Positions 47,313 to 56,001 of a DNA stretch of 64,000 nucleotides are shown here, piece after piece. The translations under genes and the position numbers were made by a program. Below the pieces are notes generated by a model, which searched no databases, was not told the origin of the DNA, and was given only the letters and a program-made list of their open reading frames with translations. How positions within the stretch are numbered: position 1 is the stretch's first letter; each line of letters begins with the position of its first letter. The stretch is from Sphingomonas mucosissima (GTDB lineage Bacteria; Pseudomonadota; Alphaproteobacteria; Sphingomonadales; Sphingomonadaceae). The DNA lies in contig NZ_NBBJ01000006.1 in the NCBI RefSeq assembly GCF_002197665.1, forward strand, positions 124,001 through 188,000. Reading direction: 5' to 3'.

Positions 47313-47725
47313 GAGCGGATATAGTCACAACCTATAGTTTGGAGGCAAATATTCCGATTGGGCGACGCTGCAACCGCTTCCTAACTGCGCGGCTGCGGGA
47401 AACCCTCGGGTCGGCATGGAGCATCGATGCGCATCGTACGGACAGGCGCCTCTGCGCCTCTGCTGCATTCTCATGAATGCTCCACCTCTCGGCTGAGGGC
47501 TAGCGCGGCCGCACGGAGCGGAGGCGGAGAATTGCAGTCGCGATCGAGTTAGCGCTGGTTGGCAAGTAGCCTGGCTCGATCCGGACGACCCGGCGAATTG
47601 GAAGGAAACCGCGGTCAGCTGGCGGTCTGAAGTCGAAGGACATCACCATCGAAGCCCCATGAAGGGGTTGAGAGAGCTTCTTCACCTTAGGTAATGGCTC
47701 TAAGCGGACGAAAAGGGAGTGATTT
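47313..47725. other. Intergenic stretch between divergent regulator and export genes
   Basis: 413 bases between the LysR-type gene (-) and the ABC-like gene (+). It contains the OxyR-type half box near its left end. I see no gene in the rest; short direct repeats (GCGCCTCTGC twice near 47448-47465) are present but unexplained. It must hold the promoter of the export operon. Confidence 0.5.
47321..47335. promoter_or_regulatory. OxyR-type box, ATAG-N7-CTAT
   Basis: The sequence ATAGTCACAACCTAT fits one ATAG-N7-CTAT unit of the OxyR binding pattern exactly. It lies 9-23 bases upstream of the LysR-type start codon, where it would allow autorepression. A second unit seven bases further on is not well kept. 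Confidence 0.5.
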
Positions 47726-49405
47726 GTGGCTGCGGAGCGATTGGGTTTTCGGCAGGCAGCCGCGTGGCTAGCGCAGATCGTAGGCCCGGATGCCGCTTAC
47801 GTGCGGCTGGGCATTGTCTACACCGCAGCGATCAGCCTGCTTTCACTGGCGACGCCAATCTCGGTGCAGCTGCTGATCAACAGCGTGGCGAACACGGCAC
47901 TTCCGGCGCCCCTATGGGCGCTGTCCGGCGTGCTGCTGCTGCTACTGCTTGTGGTGGCCGGGCTTAGCGCGTTTCGGGTCTGGGTGATGGCGGCGTTCGA
48001 GCGGCGCGTGTTCGCGCGCGTTGTTGCGGAAGTGACCGTTCGCGCCGTTCATGCGCAGAACCCGTTCTTTGCAGACGCCAACCGCGGTGAACTGTTCAAC
48101 CGCTTCTTCGATATGGTGGTGGTGCAAAAGGCCGTGCCGAGCCTGGTCATCGGCGGCTTCACCATCGTGCTGCAAGCCGTCGTCGGGCTTACGATCACCA
48201 GCTTCTACCATCCGTTCTTCCTCGCGTTCAACGTTGTGCTGGTGCTGGCGATGCTGCTGGTTTGGCAGGTGTGGCGCCGCGGAGCGATCACGGGCGCCGT
48301 TGCGCTCAGCCACGCCAAGCACTCGGCGGCCCGATGGCTGGAAAGCGTTGGGGGCTCCAACGGCTTCTACAAGTCGGCGCGCCATCTCGGCTTTGCGATG
48401 GACCGGTCGGAGGTGATGACTGCCTCTTACGTCGGCGCGCACCGACGCTACTTTCGCTACCACTTCGCGCAAACGGTCGCGTTTCTGCTGATCTATGCCT
48501 TCGCCGGTGCTGCGCTGCTGCTTCTAGGCGGCACGCTGATCCTGCGGGGGCAATTGTCGCTCGGTCAGCTCGTCGCGGCCGAGCTGATCCTGTCTGGCGT
48601 GTTCTACGGGATCTCACAGCTTGGCTGGTACCTCGACACCTTCTACGATCTCGTGGCGAGCTCGGAGGAACTGTCGCTGCTGTTTGCCATTCCCCAGGAA
48701 CCGCTGGTCCAGGGGGGCGGCGGGCCACGGGACGGTGCGGTGAGGCTCACCGATGTAGCATTCGATGGCGCTCAATTCGCGTTTTCCATCGCCGCTGGGG
48801 AACAACTGGTCACATGGGCTGATCCAGGGGTCGAGCACCGCTTGGCTTTGCTGCTAAAGCGGCACGCGCACCCAGAGCGCGGGCTGATCCACATCGGTGG
48901 CACGGATTTGGGCGCCCTTGATATGTACCATCTGCGCTCGGACGTGACCGTTCTGGACAGGTCGACGATCGTGGAAGTGACGATCCGCGAATACCTGCAG
49001 CTTGCGTCAAACGACAATGCCGTTGCTGCAATGGAAGCGCTGGCGGCTGTAGGGCTGGAGCGGCGGATCGCAAGTTTGCCACAGGGCTTGGATACGCTGC
49101 TCGCCTCGTCCGGCTATCCGCTTAGCGTCGGGGAAGCCATGGCGCTCAAGCTTGCCAATGCGTTGCTGCTCCGTCCGAAGCTTCTGATCCTCGGCCAGCT
49201 TTATGATCTCCTGCCGCCCGCGCGGCTGGCGGCATCGCTTCGTCTGTTGAAAGCGCATGGCACTACGGTGTTGGTGTGCACCGGACGCCCAAAAGATCTG
49301 CAACTGGACGGCTATCTGTACCTTGGAATGAACGAACAGCGTCGCTGCGAGAGCCCTGCCGATCTCCATTTCACCGCCTCGCAGGAGGGCGACCATGCCG
49401 CATAG
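47726..49405 (+). CDS. ABC exporter-like membrane protein with degenerate nucleotide-binding domain
   Basis: A 559-residue protein with the layout of a type I secretion/lipid exporter half-transporter: about six membrane segments (26-58, 64-88, 138-160, 163-185, 250-275, 280-305) and a C-terminal NBD-like domain (335-535). The NBD has lost its catalytic motifs: Walker A is TWADPGVEHR (363-372) with no lysine, the Q-loop position is Asp411, the signature is LSVGE (466-470), Walker B is LLILGQ (486-491) without Asp or Glu, and the H-loop reads CTGR. Fold markers such as LPQGLDT remain. It starts with GTG behind AAGGGAG and overlaps the adaptor gene by 11 bases. ATP hydrolysis by this protein is very unlikely. 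Confidence 0.85.
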   Translation: MAAERLGFRQAAAWLAQIVGPDAAYVRLGIVYTAAISLLSLATPISVQLLINSVANTALPAPLWALSGVLLLLLLVVAGLSAFRVWVMAAFERRVFARVVAEVTVRAVHAQNPFFADANRGELFNRFFDMVVVQKAVPSLVIGGFTIVLQAVVGLTITSFYHPFFLAFNVVLVLAMLLVWQVWRRGAITGAVALSHAKHSAARWLESVGGSNGFYKSARHLGFAMDRSEVMTASYVGAHRRYFRYHFAQTVAFLLIYAFAGAALLLLGGTLILRGQLSLGQLVAAELILSGVFYGISQLGWYLDTFYDLVASSEELSLLFAIPQEPLVQGGGGPRDGAVRLTDVAFDGAQFAFSIAAGEQLVTWADPGVEHRLALLLKRHAHPERGLIHIGGTDLGALDMYHLRSDVTVLDRSTIVEVTIREYLQLASNDNAVAAMEALAAVGLERRIASLPQGLDTLLASSGYPLSVGEAMALKLANALLLRPKLLILGQLYDLLPPARLAASLRLLKAHGTTVLVCTGRPKDLQLDGYLYLGMNEQRRCESPADLHFTASQEGDHAA

Positions 49406-50468
49406 GCCTGAGCATCTCGCGCATTTCCATACCCTGGGAGCGATGCGACCGCCGCGGGTCGGTATTGCCCTGGCATGGCTGGTTGCCCTGGGAATCGTCG
49501 CCGCCGTCTTCATCCTCTTCTTCGTGCCGTGGCTTCAGACCGCACAAGGGCGCGGACAGGTCGTCGCTCTCGATCCGGCGGACCGCGCACAGGAAGTCAC
49601 GGCGCTCGTGCCGGGGCGGGTCGAGCGCTGGTATGTTCAGGACGGTCAGCACGTCGAGCGGGGCGACCCGATTGCGCGCGTGATCGACGTTGATCCCAAT
49701 TTCCTGTCCCGCCTCGCCGCAGAGCGCGCTCAGGTGCAGGCAGAAATCGCTGCAGTAAGGCAGGCACAATCGGTGGCCGGGATCGATGTGGGCCGCACAC
49801 GGCAATTGCTTGCTGAAGGGCTCGCGGCACGCCGCGACTACGAGCAGGCGCAGATCAAGGTGGCAGAAGCGGATGCGAAACTGGCGGAGTCGCGCGCCAA
49901 GCTCAACCGGATCGACGTTCAGCTTAATCGCCAATCGGCGCAGCTGGTCCGCGCGCCTCGCGACGGACGTATTCAGAACCTGAACGCAGCTGCCGGTGGT
50001 GCCCTCGTATCTGCCGGCACGGTCTTGGCGTTGGTCGCGCCTGAGCGGGTCGAGCGCGCCGTGGAGTTGCTGATGGACGGCCGGGATGTGCCGCTGCTGC
50101 GGCCAGGGCGGCCGGTGCGGCTGGAATTTGAAGGCTGGCCCGCCATTCAGTTCAGCGGCTGGCCGTCGGTCGCCTACGGCTTCTTTGACGGACGGGTACG
50201 GGCGATTGATGCGACGGCCAATGCACAAGGTCTGTTCCGCATCCTTGTCGAGCCTGCGCCGGGCAAGCCGGCATGGCCTGACCGCCGTTTTGTTCGGCTT
50301 GGCGGCAAGGTTCAGGGGTGGGTGCAGGGCGAAACGGTGTTGGTCGGTTACGAGTTATGGCGGCAATTGAACGACTTCCCGCTCGATTTCGGTCAAACCG
50401 CGACAGACAAGGGCGAGATCAAGGAAGACGATGCCAAGGTCGCGGCGAAGGCAGGAAAGCCGAAATGA
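49395..50468 (+). CDS. HlyD-family periplasmic adaptor (membrane fusion protein)
   Basis: A 357-residue adaptor with one N-terminal transmembrane segment (about 23-45, IALAWLVALGIVAAVFILFFV), a lipoyl half (VTALVPGRVERWYVQDGQHVERGDPIA in parts), a coiled-coil hairpin (about 105-190) and a second lipoyl half (VRAPRDGRIQNLNAAAGGALV). It links an inner-membrane exporter to a TolC channel. The start overlaps the ABC-like gene and the stop overlaps the TolC gene (ATGA), so the three are one translational unit. C-terminus is Lys/Glu rich. Confidence 0.9.
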   Translation: MPHRPEHLAHFHTLGAMRPPRVGIALAWLVALGIVAAVFILFFVPWLQTAQGRGQVVALDPADRAQEVTALVPGRVERWYVQDGQHVERGDPIARVIDVDPNFLSRLAAERAQVQAEIAAVRQAQSVAGIDVGRTRQLLAEGLAARRDYEQAQIKVAEADAKLAESRAKLNRIDVQLNRQSAQLVRAPRDGRIQNLNAAAGGALVSAGTVLALVAPERVERAVELLMDGRDVPLLRPGRPVRLEFEGWPAIQFSGWPSVAYGFFDGRVRAIDATANAQGLFRILVEPAPGKPAWPDRRFVRLGGKVQGWVQGETVLVGYELWRQLNDFPLDFGQTATDKGEIKEDDAKVAAKAGKPK

Positions 50469-51907
50469 TCCGACTGCTGCTATTGCTGCCGCTCCTCGCC
50501 GCAGCGCCGGCATTCGGCGCCCCGCTTCAGGGAGAGGTGCAAGCGAACGCGCCAGCGCCCGCGCAAGCGCCTCTTACGCTTGACGAGGTGCTGCGCGCTT
50601 CTGCCCGGGCCGCCCCCCAGATTGTGGAAGCACTGGCAAGGGAACGTGCTGCGGAGGGCCGGGCGCTTAGTGCTGCCGGTGCGTTCGACACCGTGTTCGA
50701 GGTTGACGGGCGCTCGCGTGCGCTTGGTTATTACGATGGCTCTGTCGTGTCCGCGCGGGCAACCCGACCGCTCACCGACAATGGTGGTTATCTCTACGGC
50801 GGCTACCGCGTCAGCCGGGGTAATTTCCCGATCTACGAGGATGAAAGCTACACCAATCGGCTCGGCGAGCTGAAGGTAGGCGCACTCTACTCGCTGCTCC
50901 GCGACCGACTGGTAGACGAGCGCCGTACCCGGCGTACGCTCGCCGCAGGCGACATCGACATTGCACGGTTCGAGCGGGAGGCGGTTACGATCGGCGTGCA
51001 GCGGCGCGCTATCGATGCGTATCAAAACTGGGTCGTCACGGGCTTGCGCCTTGCCGCCTATCGCGACTTGCTGAACTTGTCGGAGAGCCGCCGCGGCGCG
51101 ATTGCACGCCAGGTTCAGCTAGGTGCTCGGCCTGAAATCCTGCTGGCCGAGAATGACCAAAATCTGGTCCGCCGACGCGCGCTGGTCGTACGAGCGGAGG
51201 GCGACTTCCAGGCTGCTGCAAACGCGCTGTCGCTGTACTATCGCGACGAAGCAGGACAGCCGGTGCTGGTCGGCGCTGAGCGTCTTCCCACCGATAGCTC
51301 GGCGCTAAGCGGGGTCGCGGCTGCCGCCCGCGCGAACTTCGCGCAGCGCCGCCCGGACTTACAGGTCTTGCTAGCGCGCATCGAGCAGGGCAGCGCGCGA
51401 CTGGCGCTTGCCGAGAACGATCTGCGGCCGCGGCTCGACCTACGCGGCGAGGTAGGGAAAGACGTTGGTGACGAAGGCCTGGGCGGCCGCTCGCGGACAC
51501 CTCTCGAGGGCGTCGTCGGCTTTCGCTTGTCTGTGCCGCTGGAAAACCGGGCCGCGCGCGGTCGGATCGCGGAAGCGCGAGCAGAGATCGACGCGCTTGA
51601 GGCGCGCAGCCGCTTCTTGCGCGACCAGATCACGACAGAAGTTCAAGGCATCAACATCGGCGTGGGCGCGGCCGAGCGCCTCGCGGAGATCGCCGAACAG
51701 GAACGCTTGCTCGCAGAGCGCTTGGCGGTGGCTGAACGGCGTCGCTTTGAACTGGGCTCCAGTGATTTCTTCCTTGTCAATCAGCGGGAGGAAACCGCCA
51801 ACGACGCGAGGGTTAGGCTGATTGATGCGCAGGCCCGTATTGCCGCAGCCCGCGCCGAATTGGCCGCGGCAACGGCCGATCGAGAGGCGCTGGGTCTTCA
51901 GCCGTAG
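50465..51907 (+). CDS. TolC-family outer-membrane efflux channel
   Basis: A 480-residue protein with a signal peptide (about 1-19, ending FGA) and the repeated alpha-helical barrel of TolC/OEP proteins (LTLDEVLRASARAAPQIVEAL; AIDAYQNWVVTGLRLAAY; RFELGSSDFFLVNQREE). It would form the exit duct of the export locus. The ATG at 50465 overlaps the adaptor stop; the frame open to 50318 is inside that gene. No exported substrate gene (RTX toxin, bacteriocin) is next to it. Confidence 0.9.
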   Translation: MIRLLLLLPLLAAAPAFGAPLQGEVQANAPAPAQAPLTLDEVLRASARAAPQIVEALARERAAEGRALSAAGAFDTVFEVDGRSRALGYYDGSVVSARATRPLTDNGGYLYGGYRVSRGNFPIYEDESYTNRLGELKVGALYSLLRDRLVDERRTRRTLAAGDIDIARFEREAVTIGVQRRAIDAYQNWVVTGLRLAAYRDLLNLSESRRGAIARQVQLGARPEILLAENDQNLVRRRALVVRAEGDFQAAANALSLYYRDEAGQPVLVGAERLPTDSSALSGVAAAARANFAQRRPDLQVLLARIEQGSARLALAENDLRPRLDLRGEVGKDVGDEGLGGRSRTPLEGVVGFRLSVPLENRAARGRIAEARAEIDALEARSRFLRDQITTEVQGINIGVGAAERLAEIAEQERLLAERLAVAERRRFELGSSDFFLVNQREETANDARVRLIDAQARIAAARAELAAATADREALGLQP

Positions 51908-52017
51908 GCGTGACGGCGGATCACCCGCGGACATGGCGCGCGCAGGTTGGCTGACCGGTTCATGGACCGGTAACATCGGTCCTGCTAGGCGCTGTCCTTG
52001 CGTAAAGGTCGATTAGC

Positions 52018-52560
52018 GTGCGCTGGATAGTTTCGAAATTGCCTGATCGCGATAGCCTGCTGGCAAACCGCTGGCTGCGGCCCTTTGCGCATCGGCTCAG
52101 CCATCCGCTGCTGTGGCATCTGAACCGCCGCTCGGCGGCGCGGGGCCTGGCGCTTGGCCTTTTCGCGGGTTTGATCCTGCCGTTCGGACAGATCGTTTTG
52201 GCGGCTCTTCTTGCGTTTTCAGCGCGAGCCAACATCATCGTCGCAGCAAGCGCGACGTTTGTGACCAACCCATTGACCTTTCCACCCATTTACTTCGCTG
52301 CTTATTGGTTGGGACGCAACGTGACTGGCGCGGCTTCTACCGATTCTGGGCATGCTCACGCCCGGTCGGCAGTTACCTGGCTGCTTGATGTTGCGGCGCC
52401 CACGGTCACCGGTCTCGTGCTACTCGCACTCGCTACATCCACCCTGGGCTATGCCCTGGTGCACATTTGCTGGCGATGGCGGGTCTCCCGGCGCTGGAGC
52501 CGTCGGTTGAACTCACGTCGGCTCGCGACGGAGTCCGTCGATATCGCCTCGCTGAATTAG
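52018..52560 (+). CDS. DUF2062 membrane protein
   Basis: A 180-residue membrane protein of the DUF2062 family: RGLALGLFAGLILPFGQIVLAALLA region (40-66), the conserved TNPLTFPPIYFAAYWLG segment (82-98), and a third hydrophobic stretch (about 123-148). The function of the family is unknown. The start is GTG at 52018; the gap of 110 bases after tolC contains an ACCGGT-TCATGG-ACCGGT hairpin. Its last four bases overlap the end of the convergent small membrane gene. Confidence 0.82.
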   Translation: MRWIVSKLPDRDSLLANRWLRPFAHRLSHPLLWHLNRRSAARGLALGLFAGLILPFGQIVLAALLAFSARANIIVAASATFVTNPLTFPPIYFAAYWLGRNVTGAASTDSGHAHARSAVTWLLDVAAPTVTGLVLLALATSTLGYALVHICWRWRVSRRWSRRLNSRRLATESVDIASLN

Positions 52561-52874
52561 GCGCAGGTTGTCGCGAAGACGACGGGGAAGCCAGTAAACA
52601 GCAGCGAAGCCAAGCCTGTCAGCGCAAGAATCCGGGCCAGCCAGTCCAATAGCGTGCCGTTCTGCTGGCGGCGCCATATTGCCCAGCTTGCCCAGGCCAG
52701 GATCGTCAGGAAGAGCAGCCAGGCCCCGATGATGAGCTCGCGGCCGTTGTAGGGAAGGGGGCCGACCAGCGGGGCCAGGCGCGGGGAGCAAACGAGACCT
52801 TGAAGGCCGTAAAGCACTGAAAAGGCGACCGCCCAGCCGATCAGCCCCGTCATGGCGCGCGCAAACGCGATCAT
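52557..52874 (-). CDS. Small membrane protein linked to cytochrome oxidase genes
   Basis: A 105-residue protein with three to four predicted membrane segments (about 4-28, 46-66, 78-100). The ATG overlaps the stop of the fused oxidase gene as ATGA, so it is translated with it and may be an accessory or small subunit. No named family recognised. Confidence 0.7.
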   Translation of the reverse strand: MIAFARAMTGLIGWAVAFSVLYGLQGLVCSPRLAPLVGPLPYNGRELIIGAWLLFLTILAWASWAIWRRQQNGTLLDWLARILALTGLASLLFTGFPVVFATTCA

Positions 52875-55321
52875 CGCAGCAATGCCGGAAGTTGTGAGCT
52901 CAGGGCAACGATGACGCCGGTAGCGGCGGCATAGTCGCTCCAGAGCAACGCGATGCGCACCTCACCGCGCCGTGCGGCCGAGAGGAAGCCGGCACGTCGG
53001 CGGGCCCTTACGAAGAACAGCATGAGGAGCGCAACGGCGGCGTGGAAAAGGCCGTAGCCGTTGAGCACGCCGATCAGCGCGGCGGCGGCGTGACCAGTCG
53101 GCACGGGTGCCATCCATTGGCTGGCGGCGAGGGTCAACACGAGCAGCAAATGGCCCCAAATGGCCTGTTCAACGACCGCGCCGGCCTGTCTCGGGAGAAA
53201 AACGGCCGCGGACGCAGCGGCGCCGGCCAGCAGGATGACCAGCCACGATCCATCGAAGATGGCGGGCGGCGGCCACCCCGGTGCAACCGTCAGCAGGAAG
53301 GCCTGCCCGAACAAAAGCGAGCCGAACAAGGTCGAGTCCGCCAGCAGCAGGAACACGCTGCCGAGCCAACCTGGTGGGTCGTCCACTTCGGCGTGCGTCG
53401 GCGCGTGCTCGCCGCGGCCGATCGGCAATGCCCCGAGATCCTTTTGGCGGCCAAGCGCCCAGGCCCAGCGCCACCCAAGCGCCGCGACGCCGGCCAGAGC
53501 AAACGGGGCGACCCAGTAGATCTTGAGCAGCAGCGCCACGAAGAAGCAGCCGGTGACGACCGCTGTCACGATCGGGAGGCGCGTGTTGCCGGGGAGCACG
53601 ATGATATGCTGGATACGGCCCTTGAGGTCCACCGACAGCGTTTCGCGCCAGCTGTGCCGCGGGGTTCCCAGATACCCCTCGCCGCGGGCGAGTGCGTTGG
53701 CGAGATCGGGCTCGTCATAGGCCGGCTCGCGCGAGCGGACATGCGGGAGGCTGGCGATGTTGTAGCTGGCCGGCGGCGTCATCATCGCCCATTCCAACGT
53801 GCCTGCCTGCCACGGATTACGCGGAGAACGGCGCGAGAGGAAAAGCTGCAAGGCCATGTCGATGGCGAACAGCGCGAAGCCGATCGCCATCACGAAGCCG
53901 CCTACCGAGGAGATGAGGTTGATCCAGGTCCAGCCGGCGGCTTCCGGATAGCTTTCGACGCGGCGCGGCTGCCCGAGCAGGCCGGCGAGGTGCATCAGGA
54001 AGAACGTCGCGTGGAAGCCGATGAAGATCAGCCAGAAGGCAAGCTCACCCAGGCGGAAGGTGCGCTGCCGTCCGGTGAAGTGCGGGAGCCAGTAATACGC
54101 CCCCGCCAGCATCGGAAAGACGAAGCCGCCCACGAGCACATAGTGGAGATGCGCCGTGACAAAGGCGGTGTCGTGCACCTGCCAATCGAACGGGACCACT
54201 GCCACCATCACGCCGGTCAGGCCGCCCATGACGAAGGTGACGAAGAAGCCGACCAGGTACAGCATCGGCAGCTTCATCTGGGGTCGACCGGCCCACAAGG
54301 TGCCGAGCCAGGCAAAGATCTGCACCCCAGTCGGCACGGCCACCAGCGTCGAGGCCGCCGAGAAAAAGGCCAGCGCCATGTGCGGGATGCCCACGGTGAA
54401 CATGTGGTGCACCCATAGGCCAAAGCTGAGGAACGCGAGGCTCAGCACTGCGGCGACGATGATGCGGTAGCCCAGGATCGGAGTGCGGGCCATCACCGGC
54501 AGCACCGTCGATACCACGCCGGCCGCCGGCAGGAAGATGATGTACACTTCCGGGTGGCCGAAGAGCCAGAACAGGTGCTGCCACAACAGCGAATCGCCGC
54601 CGCGGGTTACGTCAAAGAACGGCCAGTCGAACGCGCGCTCGATCTCCAGGAGGATCGATCCCAGGATCAGCGGCGGGAAGCCGAGCAGCATCATCAATGC
54701 GGTGGCGAGCAGATACCAAGCGAAAAGCGGCAGTTGATCCAGCGACATGCTCGGCGCCCGCACCCGCAGGATCGACACGGTGATATCAACGGCCGCCGCG
54801 ATCGCGGAAATCTCGACAAAGGTGATGCCGAGCAGCCAGAAATCCGAATTGATGCCTGGCGAATAGGGCCGGGAGGACAGCGGCGTGTACATGAACCAGC
54901 CGCTGTCGGGCGCGACGCCCAGCAGCATCGACAGGATCAGCAGCGATGCGCCGAACAGGTAGCACCACCAACCGTACGCGGAGAGCCGGGGAAAGGCGAG
55001 GTCGCGCGCGCCCAACAGCTTGGGCAGCATGTAGATCGCCAGCCCCTCGAACATCGGGATGGCGAACAGGAACATCATGATGCTGCCGTGCATCGTGAAA
55101 AGCTGGTTGTAGATTTCCGGCCCGACAAAGGCGCTGCGCGGTGTGGCCAATTGCGCGCGGATCAGCATGGCGAGAACGCCGCCGATGGCGAAGAAGACGA
55201 ACGCCGCGATGATCAGGCGACGGCCGATATCGCTATGATTGACCGAGCTGATCGTGCCGCGCCATCCCGCCGGCGCGCGCCAGATGGCCTCGAATTCGCG
55301 ATGGAGACGAAGCGCCTTCAC
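52871..55321 (-). CDS. Fused cytochrome c oxidase subunits I and III (aa3-type)
   Basis: An 816-residue terminal oxidase polypeptide. Residues about 1-560 are subunit I: His78 and His393 for haem a, His391 for haem a3, and CuB ligands His256, His305 and His306, with Glu258/Tyr260 in GHPEVY and Asp107 at the D-channel mouth. The lysine of the K channel is replaced by Gln334 (TGVQIFAW). Residues about 610-816 are subunit III (WLGSVFLLLADSTLFGSLLFG). Start is GTG overlapping the coxB stop (GTGA); the open frame to 55861 is inside coxB. It reduces O2 and pumps protons in the inner membrane. Confidence 0.92.
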   Translation of the reverse strand: MKALRLHREFEAIWRAPAGWRGTISSVNHSDIGRRLIIAAFVFFAIGGVLAMLIRAQLATPRSAFVGPEIYNQLFTMHGSIMMFLFAIPMFEGLAIYMLPKLLGARDLAFPRLSAYGWWCYLFGASLLILSMLLGVAPDSGWFMYTPLSSRPYSPGINSDFWLLGITFVEISAIAAAVDITVSILRVRAPSMSLDQLPLFAWYLLATALMMLLGFPPLILGSILLEIERAFDWPFFDVTRGGDSLLWQHLFWLFGHPEVYIIFLPAAGVVSTVLPVMARTPILGYRIIVAAVLSLAFLSFGLWVHHMFTVGIPHMALAFFSAASTLVAVPTGVQIFAWLGTLWAGRPQMKLPMLYLVGFFVTFVMGGLTGVMVAVVPFDWQVHDTAFVTAHLHYVLVGGFVFPMLAGAYYWLPHFTGRQRTFRLGELAFWLIFIGFHATFFLMHLAGLLGQPRRVESYPEAAGWTWINLISSVGGFVMAIGFALFAIDMALQLFLSRRSPRNPWQAGTLEWAMMTPPASYNIASLPHVRSREPAYDEPDLANALARGEGYLGTPRHSWRETLSVDLKGRIQHIIVLPGNTRLPIVTAVVTGCFFVALLLKIYWVAPFALAGVAALGWRWAWALGRQKDLGALPIGRGEHAPTHAEVDDPPGWLGSVFLLLADSTLFGSLLFGQAFLLTVAPGWPPPAIFDGSWLVILLAGAAASAAVFLPRQAGAVVEQAIWGHLLLVLTLAASQWMAPVPTGHAAAALIGVLNGYGLFHAAVALLMLFFVRARRRAGFLSAARRGEVRIALLWSDYAAATGVIVALSSQLPALLR

Positions 55322-56001
55322 TGCGCACCTCCCGAGTTGAAGGCCCGCCATTGCGGCGGCGCGTGCGCAACGACGCGAAAGCCGTGCCGGGCATGGCCCG
55401 TGCCGCAATATTCGGCGCAGATCCCGAGATAGGTGCCCGGCGCCGATGCCTCGATCGTCAGCCGGTTCACGTGACCCGGCACCGCATCCATCTTTCCACC
55501 AAGACGTGGCACCCAGAAGCTGTGGATCACGTCCGTCGTGGTGATGGCAACGGTCACCGGCTCTCCTGCGGGGATATGTAAAATGCCGTCGGTCGGTGCG
55601 GCGCCGGTGGGGTAGGAGAAGCGCCAACGATATTGGCTCGCCTCTGCCGTGACCTCCAAGGCATCGGTGCGCGCGGGGATCGAGCGCTCGCCCAAGACGA
55701 TGCCGGCGACGAGCAGCGCGGTCAGAACCGTCAGCGGAAACACGATGCCGCCACCGATGAGCCACAGGCGCTCGGAGCTTTGACGGGGCGGGCGGAAGGA
55801 AAGCGCGAGCAGCCCCAGCACGAGAGCCAGGATCGCGGCTGCCCCTGCCAGCATGATCCACCAGAGCTGCGCAATCGCGGCGGCCGAGGGGCCAGCGGGG
55901 TCGAGCGTCGACATCGGGCCGCTGCAGCCGGCGGCGGTGAGTGCCATGACCAGCGCCGCAGGGGGTGTCAGTGCCGCGGTGTAGTGACTAGAGTGGGGCA
56001 C
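55318..56001 (-). CDS. coxB: Cytochrome c oxidase subunit II, with altered CuA site
   Basis: A 227-residue subunit II with a lipobox-like AAGC near the N-terminus, two transmembrane helices and the periplasmic CuA domain. CuA ligands seen: His160 (VIHSFWVP), Cys195 and Cys199 (CAEYC), His203; the usual methionine three residues later is His206 (GHARHGF). It takes electrons from cytochrome c. The start is uncertain: the ATG at 55947 leaves too short a leader, so I chose the GTG at 56001, which abuts the divergent DUF2231 start. The much longer open frame to 56748 is antisense to other genes. Confidence 0.85.
   Translation of the reverse strand: MPHSSHYTAALTPPAALVMALTAAGCSGPMSTLDPAGPSAAAIAQLWWIMLAGAAAILALVLGLLALSFRPPRQSSERLWLIGGGIVFPLTVLTALLVAGIVLGERSIPARTDALEVTAEASQYRWRFSYPTGAAPTDGILHIPAGEPVTVAITTTDVIHSFWVPRLGGKMDAVPGHVNRLTIEASAPGTYLGICAEYCGTGHARHGFRVVAHAPPQWRAFNSGGAQ

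Noticed and set aside
51954..51971. ACCGGT-TCATGG-ACCGGT hairpin after the TolC gene as a terminator
   Set aside because: Short stem of six pairs and no T-run; could be chance in GC-rich DNA.
53042..54418. 458-codon open frame on the plus strand opposite the oxidase gene
   Set aside because: Low-complexity Arg/Glu/His sequence without motifs; haem and copper ligands on the minus strand prove the oxidase frame.
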